From: Vibrio navarrensis
GTDB taxonomy: Bacteria > Pseudomonadota > Gammaproteobacteria > Enterobacterales > Vibrionaceae
Reading direction: 5' to 3'
DNA length: 64,000 bases
Assembly: GCF_015767675.1 (NCBI RefSeq)
Contig: NZ_CP065217.1
Span: forward strand, 2,108,001-2,172,000
In this document: in pieces, positions 28,983 through 39,011 of the stretch
How positions within the stretch are numbered: the stretch's first letter is position 1
Layout of the letters: every line of letters begins with the position of its first letter
Made by a program: the position numbers and the translations under genes
Notes under the pieces: model-generated
The model's database searches: none
What the model was told of the DNA's origin: nothing
The model's input: only the letters and a program-made list of their open reading frames with translations

Positions 28983-29372
28983 CTAGCTAAAGCCTTTGAG
29001 GTGAATGGTAAAAACATCCTGCTCGTAGCAGTTGATCACGCTGTCGCTACGGCTTTGAATAAAATCGATTTGTCTAGGTTCCAACGCGTAAGGCATCACC
29101 ACGGTAAGCTCATCAATCCCTTCCAGTTTCGCGAGACGAAGCAGAGTTACCAGATTGGATTCATCACTACGACGAGAAGACATCGCTTTTAGTGCTGCAT
29201 CCCAGAGGCGGTCTTCTGGTTTGGCAAGTTCGGCAATGCTGTCTTTCCACACCGTACTAAACACAGGCGCGAAGGTGGTCATCGCTTCTAAGAATGTCCA
29301 TTTTTTGTTGCAAGAAGCCCCGAGAAAACTGGTGTAATCAAACTCAACATGCGTTTTTTCATTCTTTTCCAT
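28983..29372 (-). CDS. hypothetical protein, 129 aa
   Basis: A 129-residue soluble protein with a mixed alpha/beta look and a start behind a GGGGGA ribosome site. 'LVTLLRLAKLEGIDELTVVM' and 'SDSVINCYEQDVFTIHLKGF' are regular enough to indicate a real protein. There is no signal peptide or membrane segment, and no family is recognised. It is a single-gene unit with an AT-rich upstream region. Confidence 0.6.
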   Translation of the reverse strand: MEKNEKTHVEFDYTSFLGASCNKKWTFLEAMTTFAPVFSTVWKDSIAELAKPEDRLWDAALKAMSSRRSDESNLVTLLRLAKLEGIDELTVVMPYALEPRQIDFIQSRSDSVINCYEQDVFTIHLKGFS

Positions 29373-29583
29373 TTTATCCCCCGACAGACTGTCAACACAG
29401 CCTATCCACTATTAGACAATTACTTTGATATAGCAATAGGATATAAAACAATCGTCTTTTATGCCCTTATTTTAAGGAAAAAGGAAATATCAAAAGCAAA
29501 TTCGTAACAATAACAGCACACATTCTGTAACCATGCGCATCTGATTGATTAATATTTCAAGCTAAAAACAAATTACAGACTAG

Positions 29584-29631
29584 GAAACTAGAAAACTAGA
29601 AAACTAGAAAACTAGAAAACTAGAAAACTAG
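29584..29631. repeat. 8-bp tandem repeat, six copies
   Basis: Six head-to-tail copies of AAAACTAG (the first copy reads GAAACTAG), with a partial copy to the left. The array starts 7 bases past the stop codon of pldA and consists of alternating A-runs and the rare tetranucleotide CTAG. It is not in a reading frame. Such arrays change copy number easily by slippage. Confidence 0.95.
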
Positions 29632-29638
29632 AAAAAGC

Positions 29639-30412
29639 CTACCACTTGACTAATTTAAACCCGAGGCCAATGCGTGTCTGATTGTGGTCATAGTCAATAA
29701 GCGTTTCGCCATAGCCATGATAAGCCTGCAAGTAGAAACCGATTATGTCATTGAAATAAAATGTGTAGCCAACCTCAACACCACCACGATCGTCGTTCCA
29801 GTTGTAAAATCCGCGAGTATTGAAAATGCCAGCGGCGCTATAGAACTTCAGCCAGACTTCGTAGGGAGCATAGTAATCTTCGATGTTGCGATTCTCCGAC
29901 GTATCGCCAACAACCGACCACAAATGCACACCCCACTCTACAGGACCTTCCAGTCGCTCCGCAGCGAAGTAGAGCCGGTCCCAACTGCGTGATAAGTCCC
30001 CCGAACGACCATTGGATTCGTGTTTGTAACCCGCTTCCAAGTGATTGAAAAGCAGTAAGTTGCTTTGGTGAGCAATAAACAGTTGTGGTTTGTAATTGGT
30101 CTCACGAAACGGGGAAGAGATACTGGAGTTAGCTAACTGCCACAGCGACTTTTGCGTGTAAGAACCGACAATCGCGGTGCTTTTGCTAAAGCGATAGATA
30201 GGCACTGCCACGGACAATTGATATTTGACCTCGAAGTTTTGCAGATCTTCTAGATCGGTACCTGCGTATTCTTCTTGATTCACATCGGTGGTGTAGGTGC
30301 CGAGCGCGTAGTTGTCTTCGTAGCTCGAGATATTAACTAAGCTTTTGCCACTGGCGAAACAAGGCAGCGCTAAAAGAAACCATAGTGCGTTAAACTTCAT
30401 ATTCATCTTCAT
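29639..30412 (-). CDS. pldA: outer membrane phospholipase A
   Basis: A ~257-residue beta-barrel phospholipase. The catalytic histidine and serine are in 'YKHESNGRSGDLSRSWDRLY', the OMPLA signature. A signal peptide ends near 'LPCFASGKS'. The barrel ends in the aromatic-rich 'LGFKLVKW', typical for outer-membrane insertion. The start is uncertain: ATGs at 30412, 30406 and 30400 and a TTG at 30424 lie together and none has a strong ribosome site. The enzyme cleaves phospholipids that reach the outer leaflet. Confidence 0.92.
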   Translation of the reverse strand: MKMNMKFNALWFLLALPCFASGKSLVNISSYEDNYALGTYTTDVNQEEYAGTDLEDLQNFEVKYQLSVAVPIYRFSKSTAIVGSYTQKSLWQLANSSISSPFRETNYKPQLFIAHQSNLLLFNHLEAGYKHESNGRSGDLSRSWDRLYFAAERLEGPVEWGVHLWSVVGDTSENRNIEDYYAPYEVWLKFYSAAGIFNTRGFYNWNDDRGGVEVGYTFYFNDIIGFYLQAYHGYGETLIDYDHNQTRIGLGFKLVKW

Positions 30413-30507
30413 TTTTTTAGGCAAATGGCTGCCGTATCAAGAGGATAAGCGGCAAATGTAAACACTCATCGTTTGAGAAAGCAAATTTTATTCCCATTTA
30501 CCTATGG

Positions 30508-32856
30508 CTAACGCACATCGACAATACGGCTCGCTTTACGATACTGGACTTTCCAACCTGAAAAGCGCGGCAACTCCCAACGTTTCGGATCTTCTTTGCG
30601 ATTGCCGCCACAGTGGACCACTTGCACCAGCTTACGCGCCGGGAAATACTCCACCTGCAATTGCAGATCCGATAAGGTCAACGATAATGGATACTGCTGT
30701 GCAAAATCGGCGTATTGCCAGTCTGGAATGCCGGCAAAAGGAAAGTCGGCGGCGTCAAACAGCGCCATCTCTTCTAGCGTATTCACCCCCAATGTATCTA
30801 ACTGCTCGGCAAACCAAACATCAAAACTCACTTCTTTACTGTGAACTGAATTATTGTCATTCAGGCCTAATGCACAAAAAAGTTTCCAATGTTCAATTTG
30901 TTGGTGGCGCTCGGTATAAAATCCGTCCAACAGTTGACCCGACTTCACCTGCGCGACAATCGCTTGAATCGCACTTTCACCTTGCGGCTGCACCAGCTTA
31001 CTGGCGACAACGCGTCCGGCGAATATTCGCTCCATCAACACTTGGCCTTGCTCGCTCTGTAAGCGGCTTTCGGCCTGACGCCACTCCCCTAGATCGAGCT
31101 CATCAACCAAGGTTAGCGCCACGGGCATCATTACCGAAGCGAGATTGAGCGTCTGCTTAACGCCTCGACCAGGCAGAGAGTGGCTATCTAGCACCACCGC
31201 CGCTTGCGCCTTGTCCGCAAAGCGGCTCTGTTTGCCCACCAGCATCTCCATCTGGCCGTTACCAAGCGCCTCCTGCCTTTTGGCGCGGCGAACAAACAGC
31301 AGCTCCGGGTGTAACGTGGCGATTGCTTTTGCCAGCGCTTCCCGATGATAGCGCGACGCCACCTCCAGTTCTGGTAGCTCAAACAGCGCGCGCATTTGCT
31401 CTGCCAGCCCCATCGCCTCTGTCAGAGCTTGCTCATCGATGTTGACGCCGGGATAGCGTTTGCCACGAACTAGGCCAATCAATAACGTGACATCGCACAA
31501 GTTCGGTTCAGCAACATCGAGCTCTTGCGCTTGTTCGCCACCAGCGAGCTGATATAAGTTAGCGGGCACCGAGAGCGCCGCGGCAAGGTCAATCATCGCC
31601 TCTTTAAGCGCTTTGCTGGGCATGCGCGTGACAAGGTCGGCGTACAGTGTGTCAATTGGCAGTGGGTTGAGTAGTCTGCCGTGATCTGTCACACGCCCGA
31701 GTTGATCGATGGCTTGCATGGTACGCAGTACTTCGCTGGCCTGACCAAGCGATTTTTCCGGCAACGGGTCGAGAAACGGCAACTCAGCCAATTGATAGCC
31801 ACAACAAGCTGCAGAGAGCATCGGCTCGCTGAGTTCCTCACGTTGCAGTTCAGGTGGTGTAGCAAGTTCCATCGGCGCATGTTCACCAAACAGTCTGACG
31901 CAGCGACCGGCCATCACTCGGCCTGCGCGCCCCGCTCGCTGCGCCGCACTGGCTTTGGAGATAGTGCTTAACACCAGTGCAGTTCGTCCGTTGCGTTGCA
32001 CGTTACGCCGCTCTAAACCGGAATCGATCACGCAGGTGATGTTAGGAATGGTCAGCGAGGTTTCAGCCACATTGGTGGCAAGAACCACTTTTCGCAGCGG
32101 CTGGACCGTTAATGCTCGCTGTCTTTCTTCGTCACTCACACTGGCATGCAGCGTCACCACCATGATGTCAGTGAAGGCTCTTAGCGCCTGCGCCACTTGC
32201 GCTATCTCTTTTCGCCCGGGCAAAAACACTAAAATATCTTCCCCGCCTCGCGTCAGTTCATTGCCGATGGTCTCAACCACTGAGCGTTCTAGAAATTTCT
32301 TCTGCGGCAGTTGCCTGCTCTCTTGCGCCAGATGCTGCACTTCAACCGGAAAGCAGCGCCCGTGAGAGACGATGCGGTGAGCGGCAAGATAGCTGACCAA
32401 GCGATCTCCCGCCATGGTCGCCGACGTGACGATCAAACGATGCTCGCCACGCACTTTCAGCATCGCGGTGAGTAAGTCCATATCCCAGCGGCGTTCATGA
32501 AATTCGTCAATCAAAACAATATCAAACGATTTTAGACCGTCCTCGGCAAACCAGCGCAGCGCCACGCCCGGTGTGACAAACACAATCGGTGTATTCTTTT
32601 CAAAAACCGCTTTGAGTTTTATCGCGTAGCCGACCTGTACACCGAGCGCTGAACCCGACTGCTGCGCTAGGTATTGCGCCAATGACGTGCAGACGATGCG
32701 GCGCGGTTCTATCACCAACACCCGGCCATGTTCTGACGCCCACAATGGCAAACGCGTTGACTTTCCTGAGCCGGTTTCTGCCTCTACCACCAAATGAGAA
32801 TGTAAAATTTTTGTTTCAAATTGTGATTTAACACTATCGATGGGCAGAGCAGTCAT
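30508..32856 (-). CDS. hrpB: ATP-dependent helicase HrpB-like (DEAH family)
   Basis: A 782-residue superfamily 2 helicase. Walker A is 'AETGSGKSTRLPLW', motif II 'LIDEFHERRWD', motif III 'SATM' and motif VI 'QRAGRAGRV'. The C-terminal half fits the HrpB-specific extension. HrpB's cellular role is not settled. I chose the ATG at 32854-32856 (MTALPIDSVK) over a longer frame. It is transcribed divergently from maeA, with about 240 bases between the starts. Confidence 0.88.
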   Translation of the reverse strand: MTALPIDSVKSQFETKILHSHLVVEAETGSGKSTRLPLWASEHGRVLVIEPRRIVCTSLAQYLAQQSGSALGVQVGYAIKLKAVFEKNTPIVFVTPGVALRWFAEDGLKSFDIVLIDEFHERRWDMDLLTAMLKVRGEHRLIVTSATMAGDRLVSYLAAHRIVSHGRCFPVEVQHLAQESRQLPQKKFLERSVVETIGNELTRGGEDILVFLPGRKEIAQVAQALRAFTDIMVVTLHASVSDEERQRALTVQPLRKVVLATNVAETSLTIPNITCVIDSGLERRNVQRNGRTALVLSTISKASAAQRAGRAGRVMAGRCVRLFGEHAPMELATPPELQREELSEPMLSAACCGYQLAELPFLDPLPEKSLGQASEVLRTMQAIDQLGRVTDHGRLLNPLPIDTLYADLVTRMPSKALKEAMIDLAAALSVPANLYQLAGGEQAQELDVAEPNLCDVTLLIGLVRGKRYPGVNIDEQALTEAMGLAEQMRALFELPELEVASRYHREALAKAIATLHPELLFVRRAKRQEALGNGQMEMLVGKQSRFADKAQAAVVLDSHSLPGRGVKQTLNLASVMMPVALTLVDELDLGEWRQAESRLQSEQGQVLMERIFAGRVVASKLVQPQGESAIQAIVAQVKSGQLLDGFYTERHQQIEHWKLFCALGLNDNNSVHSKEVSFDVWFAEQLDTLGVNTLEEMALFDAADFPFAGIPDWQYADFAQQYPLSLTLSDLQLQVEYFPARKLVQVVHCGGNRKEDPKRWELPRFSGWKVQYRKASRIVDVR

Positions 32857-33095
32857 AACAAATTCGCCGTGTTTAATTTGGACTCGCATTATAGTCAAAC
32901 AGGCAGGTAACAACAGGCTTAGCGGCTAACAATTGTGTATTCCAATTGGTATCAATTGTTTTAAAAGGCGTTTCGCCTAGCGTGTAAACAATTTTGCCAA
33001 CGAATGTTTTGATGTATATCAAGTCCTATTTACAACTAAACAGTGAAGCCGTTATCATTTTCGCCGTTTCCTCAAACCCTACGTTAAGGCACCCA

Positions 33096-34784
33096 ATGAA
33101 TAACGATAAACGCCCACTTTACATCCCTTTCGCGGGCCCAGCGCTTCTCAGCACGCCACTACTCAACAAAGGAAGCGCATTTTCCAGTGAAGAACGCGTT
33201 TCTTTTAACCTTGAAGGTCTGCTTCCAGAAACCACTGAGACCATTCAAGAGCAAGTTGAACGTGCTTACATGCAGTACAAAGCGTTCGAAAGCGACATGG
33301 ATAAGCACATCTACTTGCGTAACATTCAAGATACCAACGAAACGCTGTTCTACCGTTTGGTACAAAATCACATCACCGAAATGATGCCGATCATCTATAC
33401 GCCAACGGTTGGTGCGGCATGTGAAAACTTTTCCAATATCTATCGCCGTGGCCGCGGGCTGTTTGTCTCTTACGCCAACCGCGATCGCATCGATGACCTG
33501 CTCAACAACGCATCGAACCATAACGTCAAGGTGATCGTTGTTACCGACGGCGAACGTATTCTTGGCTTGGGTGACCAAGGGATCGGCGGGATGGGCATTC
33601 CTATCGGAAAACTTTCCCTCTACACCGCCTGTGGCGGCATCAGCCCTGCTTATACGCTACCTATTGTGCTCGATGTGGGTACCAATAACCCACAACGTTT
33701 AGCAGATCCAATGTACATGGGGTGGCGTCATCCACGCATTACTGGCCCAGATTACGACGCGTTTATTGATGAGTTCATGCAAGCAGTACATCGCCGCTGG
33801 CCAGACGCACTGATCCAGTTTGAAGATTTTGCACAGAAAAACGCCATGCCGCTGCTTGAGCGTTACAAAAATCGCGTCTGCTGTTTCAACGATGACATCC
33901 AAGGAACCGCTGCAGTGACGGTCGGTTCCCTACTGGCGGCGTGTAAAGCGGCAGGTAGCAAGTTGTCTGAACAGCGCATTACTTTCTTGGGTGCTGGCTC
34001 TGCAGGCTGCGGCATTGCAGAAGCCATCATCGCGCAGATGGTGTCGGAAGGCATTTCGGATGAGCAAGCGCGTTCGCAAGTATTCATGGTCGACCGTTGG
34101 GGTCTACTGCAAGAGGGCATGCCAAACCTACTCGATTTTCAGCAGCGTTTGGTGCAAAAGCACGCCGTCACTGGCGAGTGGCAATCGGAAGGAAACGGAT
34201 TCTCTCTGTTTGATGTGGTGATGAACGCCAAACCGACGGTGCTGATCGGTGTCTCTGGTGCCCCCGGTCTGTTTACCCAAGAGATCATTGAAGAGATGCA
34301 CAAACACTGTCCGCGTCCAATCATCTTCCCGCTGTCAAACCCGACCAGCCGTGTGGAAGCGATTCCGGCTGATATTATTCGCTGGACCAAAGGTGAAGCG
34401 CTGGTGGCAACTGGCAGCCCGTTTGATCCGGTGATTCATGAAGGCAAAACCTACCCGATCGCCCAGTGCAACAACAGCTACATTTTCCCGGGTATTGGCC
34501 TTGGCGTTTTGGCGGTTAACGCGCGACGCGTCACTGACGAAATGCTGATGGAATCGAGCCGCGCGCTGGCGACCTGTTCGCCGTTGGCGATTCATGGTCG
34601 TGGCGCTCTGCTGCCACCACTGGAAGAGATCCATACGGTATCTAAACGCATCGCCTATGCGGTAGCGAAGAAAGCCATTGAACAAGGCGTCGCGTTGGAG
34701 ATCGCCGACGATGCGCTGCAAGTGGCCATTGAACAGCATTTCTGGCAACCGGTCTATCGCCGTTACAAACGTACCGCGTTCTAA
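33096..34784 (+). CDS. maeA: NAD-dependent malic enzyme
   Basis: A 562-residue malate dehydrogenase (decarboxylating). '[20 protein letters not shown]' is the malic-enzyme signature, '[20 protein letters not shown]' the malate site and '[13 protein letters not shown]' the NAD-binding loop. It converts malate to pyruvate, CO2 and NADH. The ATG at 33096 with an AAGG site fits the family start; the frame is open further upstream but unconserved. Confidence 0.95.
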   Translation: MNNDKRPLYIPFAGPALLSTPLLNKGSAFSSEERVSFNLEGLLPETTETIQEQVERAYMQYKAFESDMDKHIYLRNIQDTNETLFYRLVQNHITEMMPIIYTPTVGAACENFSNIYRRGRGLFVSYANRDRIDDLLNNASNHNVKVIVVTDGERILGLGDQGIGGMGIPIGKLSLYTACGGISPAYTLPIVLDVGTNNPQRLADPMYMGWRHPRITGPDYDAFIDEFMQAVHRRWPDALIQFEDFAQKNAMPLLERYKNRVCCFNDDIQGTAAVTVGSLLAACKAAGSKLSEQRITFLGAGSAGCGIAEAIIAQMVSEGISDEQARSQVFMVDRWGLLQEGMPNLLDFQQRLVQKHAVTGEWQSEGNGFSLFDVVMNAKPTVLIGVSGAPGLFTQEIIEEMHKHCPRPIIFPLSNPTSRVEAIPADIIRWTKGEALVATGSPFDPVIHEGKTYPIAQCNNSYIFPGIGLGVLAVNARRVTDEMLMESSRALATCSPLAIHGRGALLPPLEEIHTVSKRIAYAVAKKAIEQGVALEIADDALQVAIEQHFWQPVYRRYKRTAF

Positions 34785-34797
34785 GCCTCTCCCTTTC

Positions 34798-34822
34798 AGC
34801 CCTCGCATGCGAGGGCTTTTTC
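34798..34822 (+). terminator. terminator after maeA
   Basis: A perfect 20-base palindrome (AGCCCTCGCA and its complement), followed by TTTTTCTTC. Confidence 0.85.
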
Positions 34823-34917
34823 TTCACCAATTTGTCGATTTTTACGAGAATAGAGCTTCATTGTCTGCTTTACTTTCCGTTATGATGCGAGTTCTCAATA
34901 ACTTGGAGTGAAGAGCA

Positions 34918-35649
34918 TTGGATCATCCGCTTTGCCAAACACACGCAAAACGTCGCTGGAAAAAACTGGCGCTGCTGGTGTTTGTGTTGCTGATCCTTTT
35001 TGCCGCGGCGGTTATCGCGGTTGACCGCTGGGTCAGCTATCAAGCGAGTGAACGCATCATCACCTCTTACGACCAAGTACGGCCATTCGATGTCGCAGTG
35101 GTACTCGGAACCAGCAAATACATCGGCAAGACACTCAACAGCTATTACACCCACCGAATTGAAGCCGCAATTGAGCTCTATCGCTTAGACAAGGTGCAAC
35201 ACTTTTTGCTGAGCGGTGACAACGCCCATCGTTCCTACAACGAACCTTGGACAATGAAGCGTGATTTGCTCAAAGCAGGTGTGCCTGAAACCGCCATTCA
35301 TCTCGACTATGCCGGTTTTCGCACGCTCGACTCGATTGTGCGGGCAAAAAAGATTTTTGTTACCGAAAACTTTCTCATCATCACGCAACGTTTTCACTGT
35401 GAGCGCGCACTTCTTATCGCGAATGCATACCACATTAACGCGCAGTGCCTAGCGGTTGCCGGGCCGGACAATCCATCGCAAACGTGGTCAGTACGCATTC
35501 GAGAGATTTTTGCGCGCAGCAAAGCGTTATTAGACCTCTACATTATTGATACTCAACCTCGTTTTCTCGGGCCTCAACAACCAATTCTGCGCAGAACGGA
35601 CGAAGGGGATGCACCCATGTCTGACTCCATCCCATCAGCCAATGGGTAG
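34918..35649 (+). CDS. sanA: SanA-like protein (DUF218), envelope barrier
   Basis: A 243-residue protein with one N-terminal membrane segment ('LALLVFVLLILFAAAVIAV') and a periplasmic DUF218 domain ('VAVVLGTSKYIG', 'FLLSGDNAHRSYNEPWTM'). SanA is tied to vancomycin resistance at high temperature in E. coli. The start is a TTG at 34918 behind GGAGTGAAG; no ATG fits. The C-terminal 25 residues are proline- and serine-rich and look unstructured. Confidence 0.85.
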   Translation: MDHPLCQTHAKRRWKKLALLVFVLLILFAAAVIAVDRWVSYQASERIITSYDQVRPFDVAVVLGTSKYIGKTLNSYYTHRIEAAIELYRLDKVQHFLLSGDNAHRSYNEPWTMKRDLLKAGVPETAIHLDYAGFRTLDSIVRAKKIFVTENFLIITQRFHCERALLIANAYHINAQCLAVAGPDNPSQTWSVRIREIFARSKALLDLYIIDTQPRFLGPQQPILRRTDEGDAPMSDSIPSANG

Positions 35650-35864
35650 GAATCTACTCCTTTTCATTCCAGCACCTCACACTTTGTTGCTATTAAGTTA
35701 AAAGCCACCAACATAGATTGCACAACTCTCGTAACATCCAAGTAACACAAGTCAGATATTCGCCTCTGCAACAACCGTCCTTGCCATGCCCAGCACAGTG
35801 CTGAGCTCTAGGTCGGTTGACAAAACAACAACACGCTACAGAGGCAGAGCAAAAGGAGCACTCA

Positions 35865-37235
35865 ATGACTGCACTCGTCGTTACTCTAAGAAACTGGTTT
35901 TTCACCAGAAACAGCATGATATTTATCGCCAATATTTTGTTGTTTATCACTCTGCTGGAGACGCTACCGTTTGACCCAAAAGTGGTGATCGGTTTAAGCA
36001 TTCTCACTTTCGTCGCAGTATTGTGGCTGACTGAAGCAATCCACGTCAGTATCACCGCTTTGTTAGTGCCGCTGCTGGCGATTTTCTCCGGCATTTTCGA
36101 CACGCAAGCTGCGCTAAACAACTTTTCTAACTCGATCATTTTCTTATTTCTAGGCGGTTTCGCTCTCGCAGCGGCACTGCACAAGCAAAAACTTGATCAA
36201 GCAATTGCGGATAAAGTGTTGCTGATTGCAGGCGGCAAAATGTCAACAGCGGTATTCATGCTGTTTGGTGTCAGCGCCGGTTTGTCGATGTGGATTTCGA
36301 ACACCGCCACCACCGCAATGATGTTGCCACTGGTTTTGGGCGTGATGAGCAAACTTGACCGCGAAAAAAACCATAACACCTACCTGTTTGTGCTGCTTGG
36401 TATTGCTTACTGCGCGTCGATTGGCGGGATCGCCACCATCGTCGGTAGCCCACCTAATGCCATCGCGGCAGCAGAAGTTGGCCTCGATTTCACAGGCTGG
36501 ATGAAGCTCGGTATGCCGATCACCTTCTTGCTATTGCCAATCGCGCTAATCGTTCTCTACAGCATGACCAAGCCGAACCTCAAGCATTCGTTTGAACTTG
36601 ACCACCAACCGGTTGAGTGGACCAACGGCAAGCTCATCACACTGGCCATCTTCTTAGTCACGGTGACTCTGTGGATCTTCTCTAAACCGATCAACAGTAT
36701 GCTGGGCGGCTTTAAGAGCTTTGATACGCTAGTTGCCATCGGCGCCATCTTAGCGCTGGGCGTTTCTCGTGCGGTTGAATGGAAAGACATCGAAAAAACC
36801 ACCGATTGGGGCGTTCTGATCCTATTTGGCGGCGGTATCTGCTTGAGTAATGTACTGAAAGCAACCGGCACCAGCGTCTTCCTCGCTCAAGGCCTCAGTG
36901 CTTTCCTTGACCAAGCGGGGATGTTGCTGAGTATCTTGGCAGTGGTGACTTTCGTGGTGTTCTTAACCGAGTTTGCCAGTAACACCGCTAGTGCGGCGCT
37001 GCTTGTTCCTGTGTTTGCCACCATTGCAGAAGCGCTGGGCATTTCACCAGTGATTCTTTCCGCGCTGATTGCGATTTCGGCTTCCTGTGCATTCATGCTG
37101 CCCGTGGCGACGCCACCCAATGCAATTGTGTTTGCCACCGGGCACATTAAGCAAAGTGAAATGATGCGTATTGGTATGGTGCTCAACATCGCCTGTATTG
37201 CCGCACTCACTCTCTTCGCCGCGATATTTTGGTAA
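35865..37235 (+). CDS. SLC13-family sodium/dicarboxylate transporter
   Basis: A 456-residue membrane protein with about 11-12 hydrophobic segments. The family's SNT motifs appear as '[16 protein letters not shown]' and '[14 protein letters not shown]', which bind Na+ and substrate carboxylates. The likely cargo is succinate, malate or a related di- or tricarboxylate; the exact one cannot be read from sequence. The ATG at 35865 follows AAGGAG and is preferred over an upstream TTG. Confidence 0.88.
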   Translation: MTALVVTLRNWFFTRNSMIFIANILLFITLLETLPFDPKVVIGLSILTFVAVLWLTEAIHVSITALLVPLLAIFSGIFDTQAALNNFSNSIIFLFLGGFALAAALHKQKLDQAIADKVLLIAGGKMSTAVFMLFGVSAGLSMWISNTATTAMMLPLVLGVMSKLDREKNHNTYLFVLLGIAYCASIGGIATIVGSPPNAIAAAEVGLDFTGWMKLGMPITFLLLPIALIVLYSMTKPNLKHSFELDHQPVEWTNGKLITLAIFLVTVTLWIFSKPINSMLGGFKSFDTLVAIGAILALGVSRAVEWKDIEKTTDWGVLILFGGGICLSNVLKATGTSVFLAQGLSAFLDQAGMLLSILAVVTFVVFLTEFASNTASAALLVPVFATIAEALGISPVILSALIAISASCAFMLPVATPPNAIVFATGHIKQSEMMRIGMVLNIACIAALTLFAAIFW

Positions 37236-37324
37236 TCAGTTTCACTTTGCAGATGCGCAAATCCGTCTAGGATGATGCTTTGCAAAAGCTTGCCCCTTCC
37301 CCGGGGCAATCTGCAGCCCCTGTT

Positions 37325-37348
37325 AGGTGGCCAAGTGCCACCTTTTTT
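37325..37348 (+). terminator. terminator after SLC13 transporter gene
   Basis: Stem AGGTGGC/GCCACCT followed by TTTTTT. A second hairpin (TTGCCCC/GGGGCAA at 37290-37309) lies just before it without a T-run. Confidence 0.8.
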
Positions 37349-37369
37349 AATTTGTTTTCAACGCAGCGT

Positions 37370-38692
37370 TTATGCAGAGGCGGCGGTATTGCCGTAGTTC
37401 ACTTCTACCCGATTACGCCCGCGGTGCTTGGCCTGATAAAGCGCTTCATCCGCACGTGCCAACACCTCGGTTATCCGCTCTGCGCCCATTTCCGCCACAC
37501 CTATACTGCACGTCAGCAGCCCACCATGTAACCAAATATGCTGTGCAATATGACGACGCAAGCGCTCCGCCTTTTCACTCGCTTGATGCAAATGGATACC
37601 CGGGCAAAACACGACAAATTCTTCGCCGCCCCAGCGGACTAACCGTTCATCGCCTTCGAGCAAACTGGCGACCACCATGACAAACTCACGGAGAATGTCA
37701 TCCCCCATCTGATGTCCATAGCGGTCATTGATGTGTTTGAATTTATCAAGATCGAGATAAAGCAGCGACAAAGACTCTTGCCCCCAACGCACTTGTCGAG
37801 CGGTTTGATTGAGCCAATCACGCACTGCATGACGGTTCATCGCTCCGGTCAAAGCGTCGCGGTGCGCCAGCTCGGCAAACTCATAATTTTGCGCGCGTAA
37901 ATCGGCGTTGAGCTTTTTCAAGTGTAATTGACGTGCACGCACCTCACGAAAGGCTCGTTTGCTTTTACGCAGTTCATTGAGTGAAAAGGCCAAGCCGAGC
38001 AACACCCAAGAAAAAAGCAACGTGGTAAGCAGCGTCTCTTTCGCAAGATAAGCGCCTTCAAACTCGATACTTTCGACTTGCAGATGGTGATGACCCAAGC
38101 GTGCCCCCGAACCCGTCGCTAAGTCGATGCGCACAATGTTAGTGAACTCCGGCCCCGATTCGACAATCGGAATTTTGTTGTCTGACAGCCACCAGCTCAT
38201 CACTTGCAAGTTAGCCAGAGGAATTTCAATCGTCTGCGCGCCTTGCACGACACTAAACTCCACGCCGTTGTATTTATAGCTGTACTCTTGCTCTGCCGTC
38301 GAATAGACCAGATTGAAGTTGCGCAAATAGAAGCGCAGTCGAGGCTCGCTACTCTCCGGTGCATCATAGCGAAGCCGTAGTCTGACTGTATGATAGTTTG
38401 AAAGATCAAGCCCTTGTGTTTTTGTCACCGTATCGGTGTGAATGGAAATACCACAATAAGGCCACGGGTAGTTTTCCAGTTTGAGTTGACATTGCAGATC
38501 GAGGGCTTGGTTGTGGGTGTGCATTTCCGACTGGCTGACTCCCCCATCGAGGCGATCATCATTGGAATAAAAAGTGAATTGATCCGGTGTGACGAGGAGT
38601 ACGCGTGTATCGCCTAGCGCCCGATAGAGCAAAAACAGCGCTATGGTACCTATTGCCAAGACAAGCACCAGTTTAGGGATCGATTTCATCAT
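37370..38692 (-). CDS. membrane-bound diguanylate cyclase (GGDEF)
   Basis: A 440-residue enzyme that makes cyclic di-GMP. An N-terminal membrane segment (residues 6-25) is followed by a ~200-residue periplasmic beta-rich sensor domain, a second membrane segment ('LLTTLLFSWVLLGLAFSL'), a coiled linker and the GGDEF domain with the active motif GGEEF in 'VRWGGEEFVVF'. The stretch before it reads 'EGDERLVRW', so the RxxD inhibitory site is absent. The ATG at 38690-38692 has a GGAGAG site. Confidence 0.9.
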   Translation of the reverse strand: MMKSIPKLVLVLAIGTIALFLLYRALGDTRVLLVTPDQFTFYSNDDRLDGGVSQSEMHTHNQALDLQCQLKLENYPWPYCGISIHTDTVTKTQGLDLSNYHTVRLRLRYDAPESSEPRLRFYLRNFNLVYSTAEQEYSYKYNGVEFSVVQGAQTIEIPLANLQVMSWWLSDNKIPIVESGPEFTNIVRIDLATGSGARLGHHHLQVESIEFEGAYLAKETLLTTLLFSWVLLGLAFSLNELRKSKRAFREVRARQLHLKKLNADLRAQNYEFAELAHRDALTGAMNRHAVRDWLNQTARQVRWGQESLSLLYLDLDKFKHINDRYGHQMGDDILREFVMVVASLLEGDERLVRWGGEEFVVFCPGIHLHQASEKAERLRRHIAQHIWLHGGLLTCSIGVAEMGAERITEVLARADEALYQAKHRGRNRVEVNYGNTAASA

Positions 38693-39011
38693 TGCTCTCC
38701 ACACTGCTCCAAAAAATCGGGAAAATCGAAACTTAAAATGCAAAACTTTTTTTAGCTTTTTATTGTTATTCTTAATTTAGTTACATCTTATCTTAATCAC
38801 TAATGTGATATTAGTTCAGAAATGGTCAAGTCTGTTTAAAAGCGCATAATTGCGACATAGTTCACGTCGCAAAATAAGCATGCAATCACATAGCCTGCTG
38901 GCACTATCCGTCCTCGCAATCGGTCAAGAACAAGGCGTTTGCAAACCGAATACGGCAAAAGCTGCCCACAGTCGCTATCAGCCCTGATATACTGCAAAAA
39001 AAAGCAAAACA
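38693..39011. other. AT-rich intergenic region between divergent genes
   Basis: This holds the promoters of the cyclase and DUF2797 genes. A 7-bp inverted repeat, TTGCGAC/GTCGCAA, at 38850-38872 with 9 bases between the arms could be an operator or a small hairpin. Nothing else was seen. Confidence 0.4.

Noticed and set aside
29584..29631. CRISPR array
   Set aside because: Unit of 8 bp with no spacers; a simple tandem repeat.
30504..31148. 214-codon plus-strand frame over the 3' end of hrpB
   Set aside because: Antisense to a helicase gene with intact motifs; no start signal and low-complexity, proline-rich translation.
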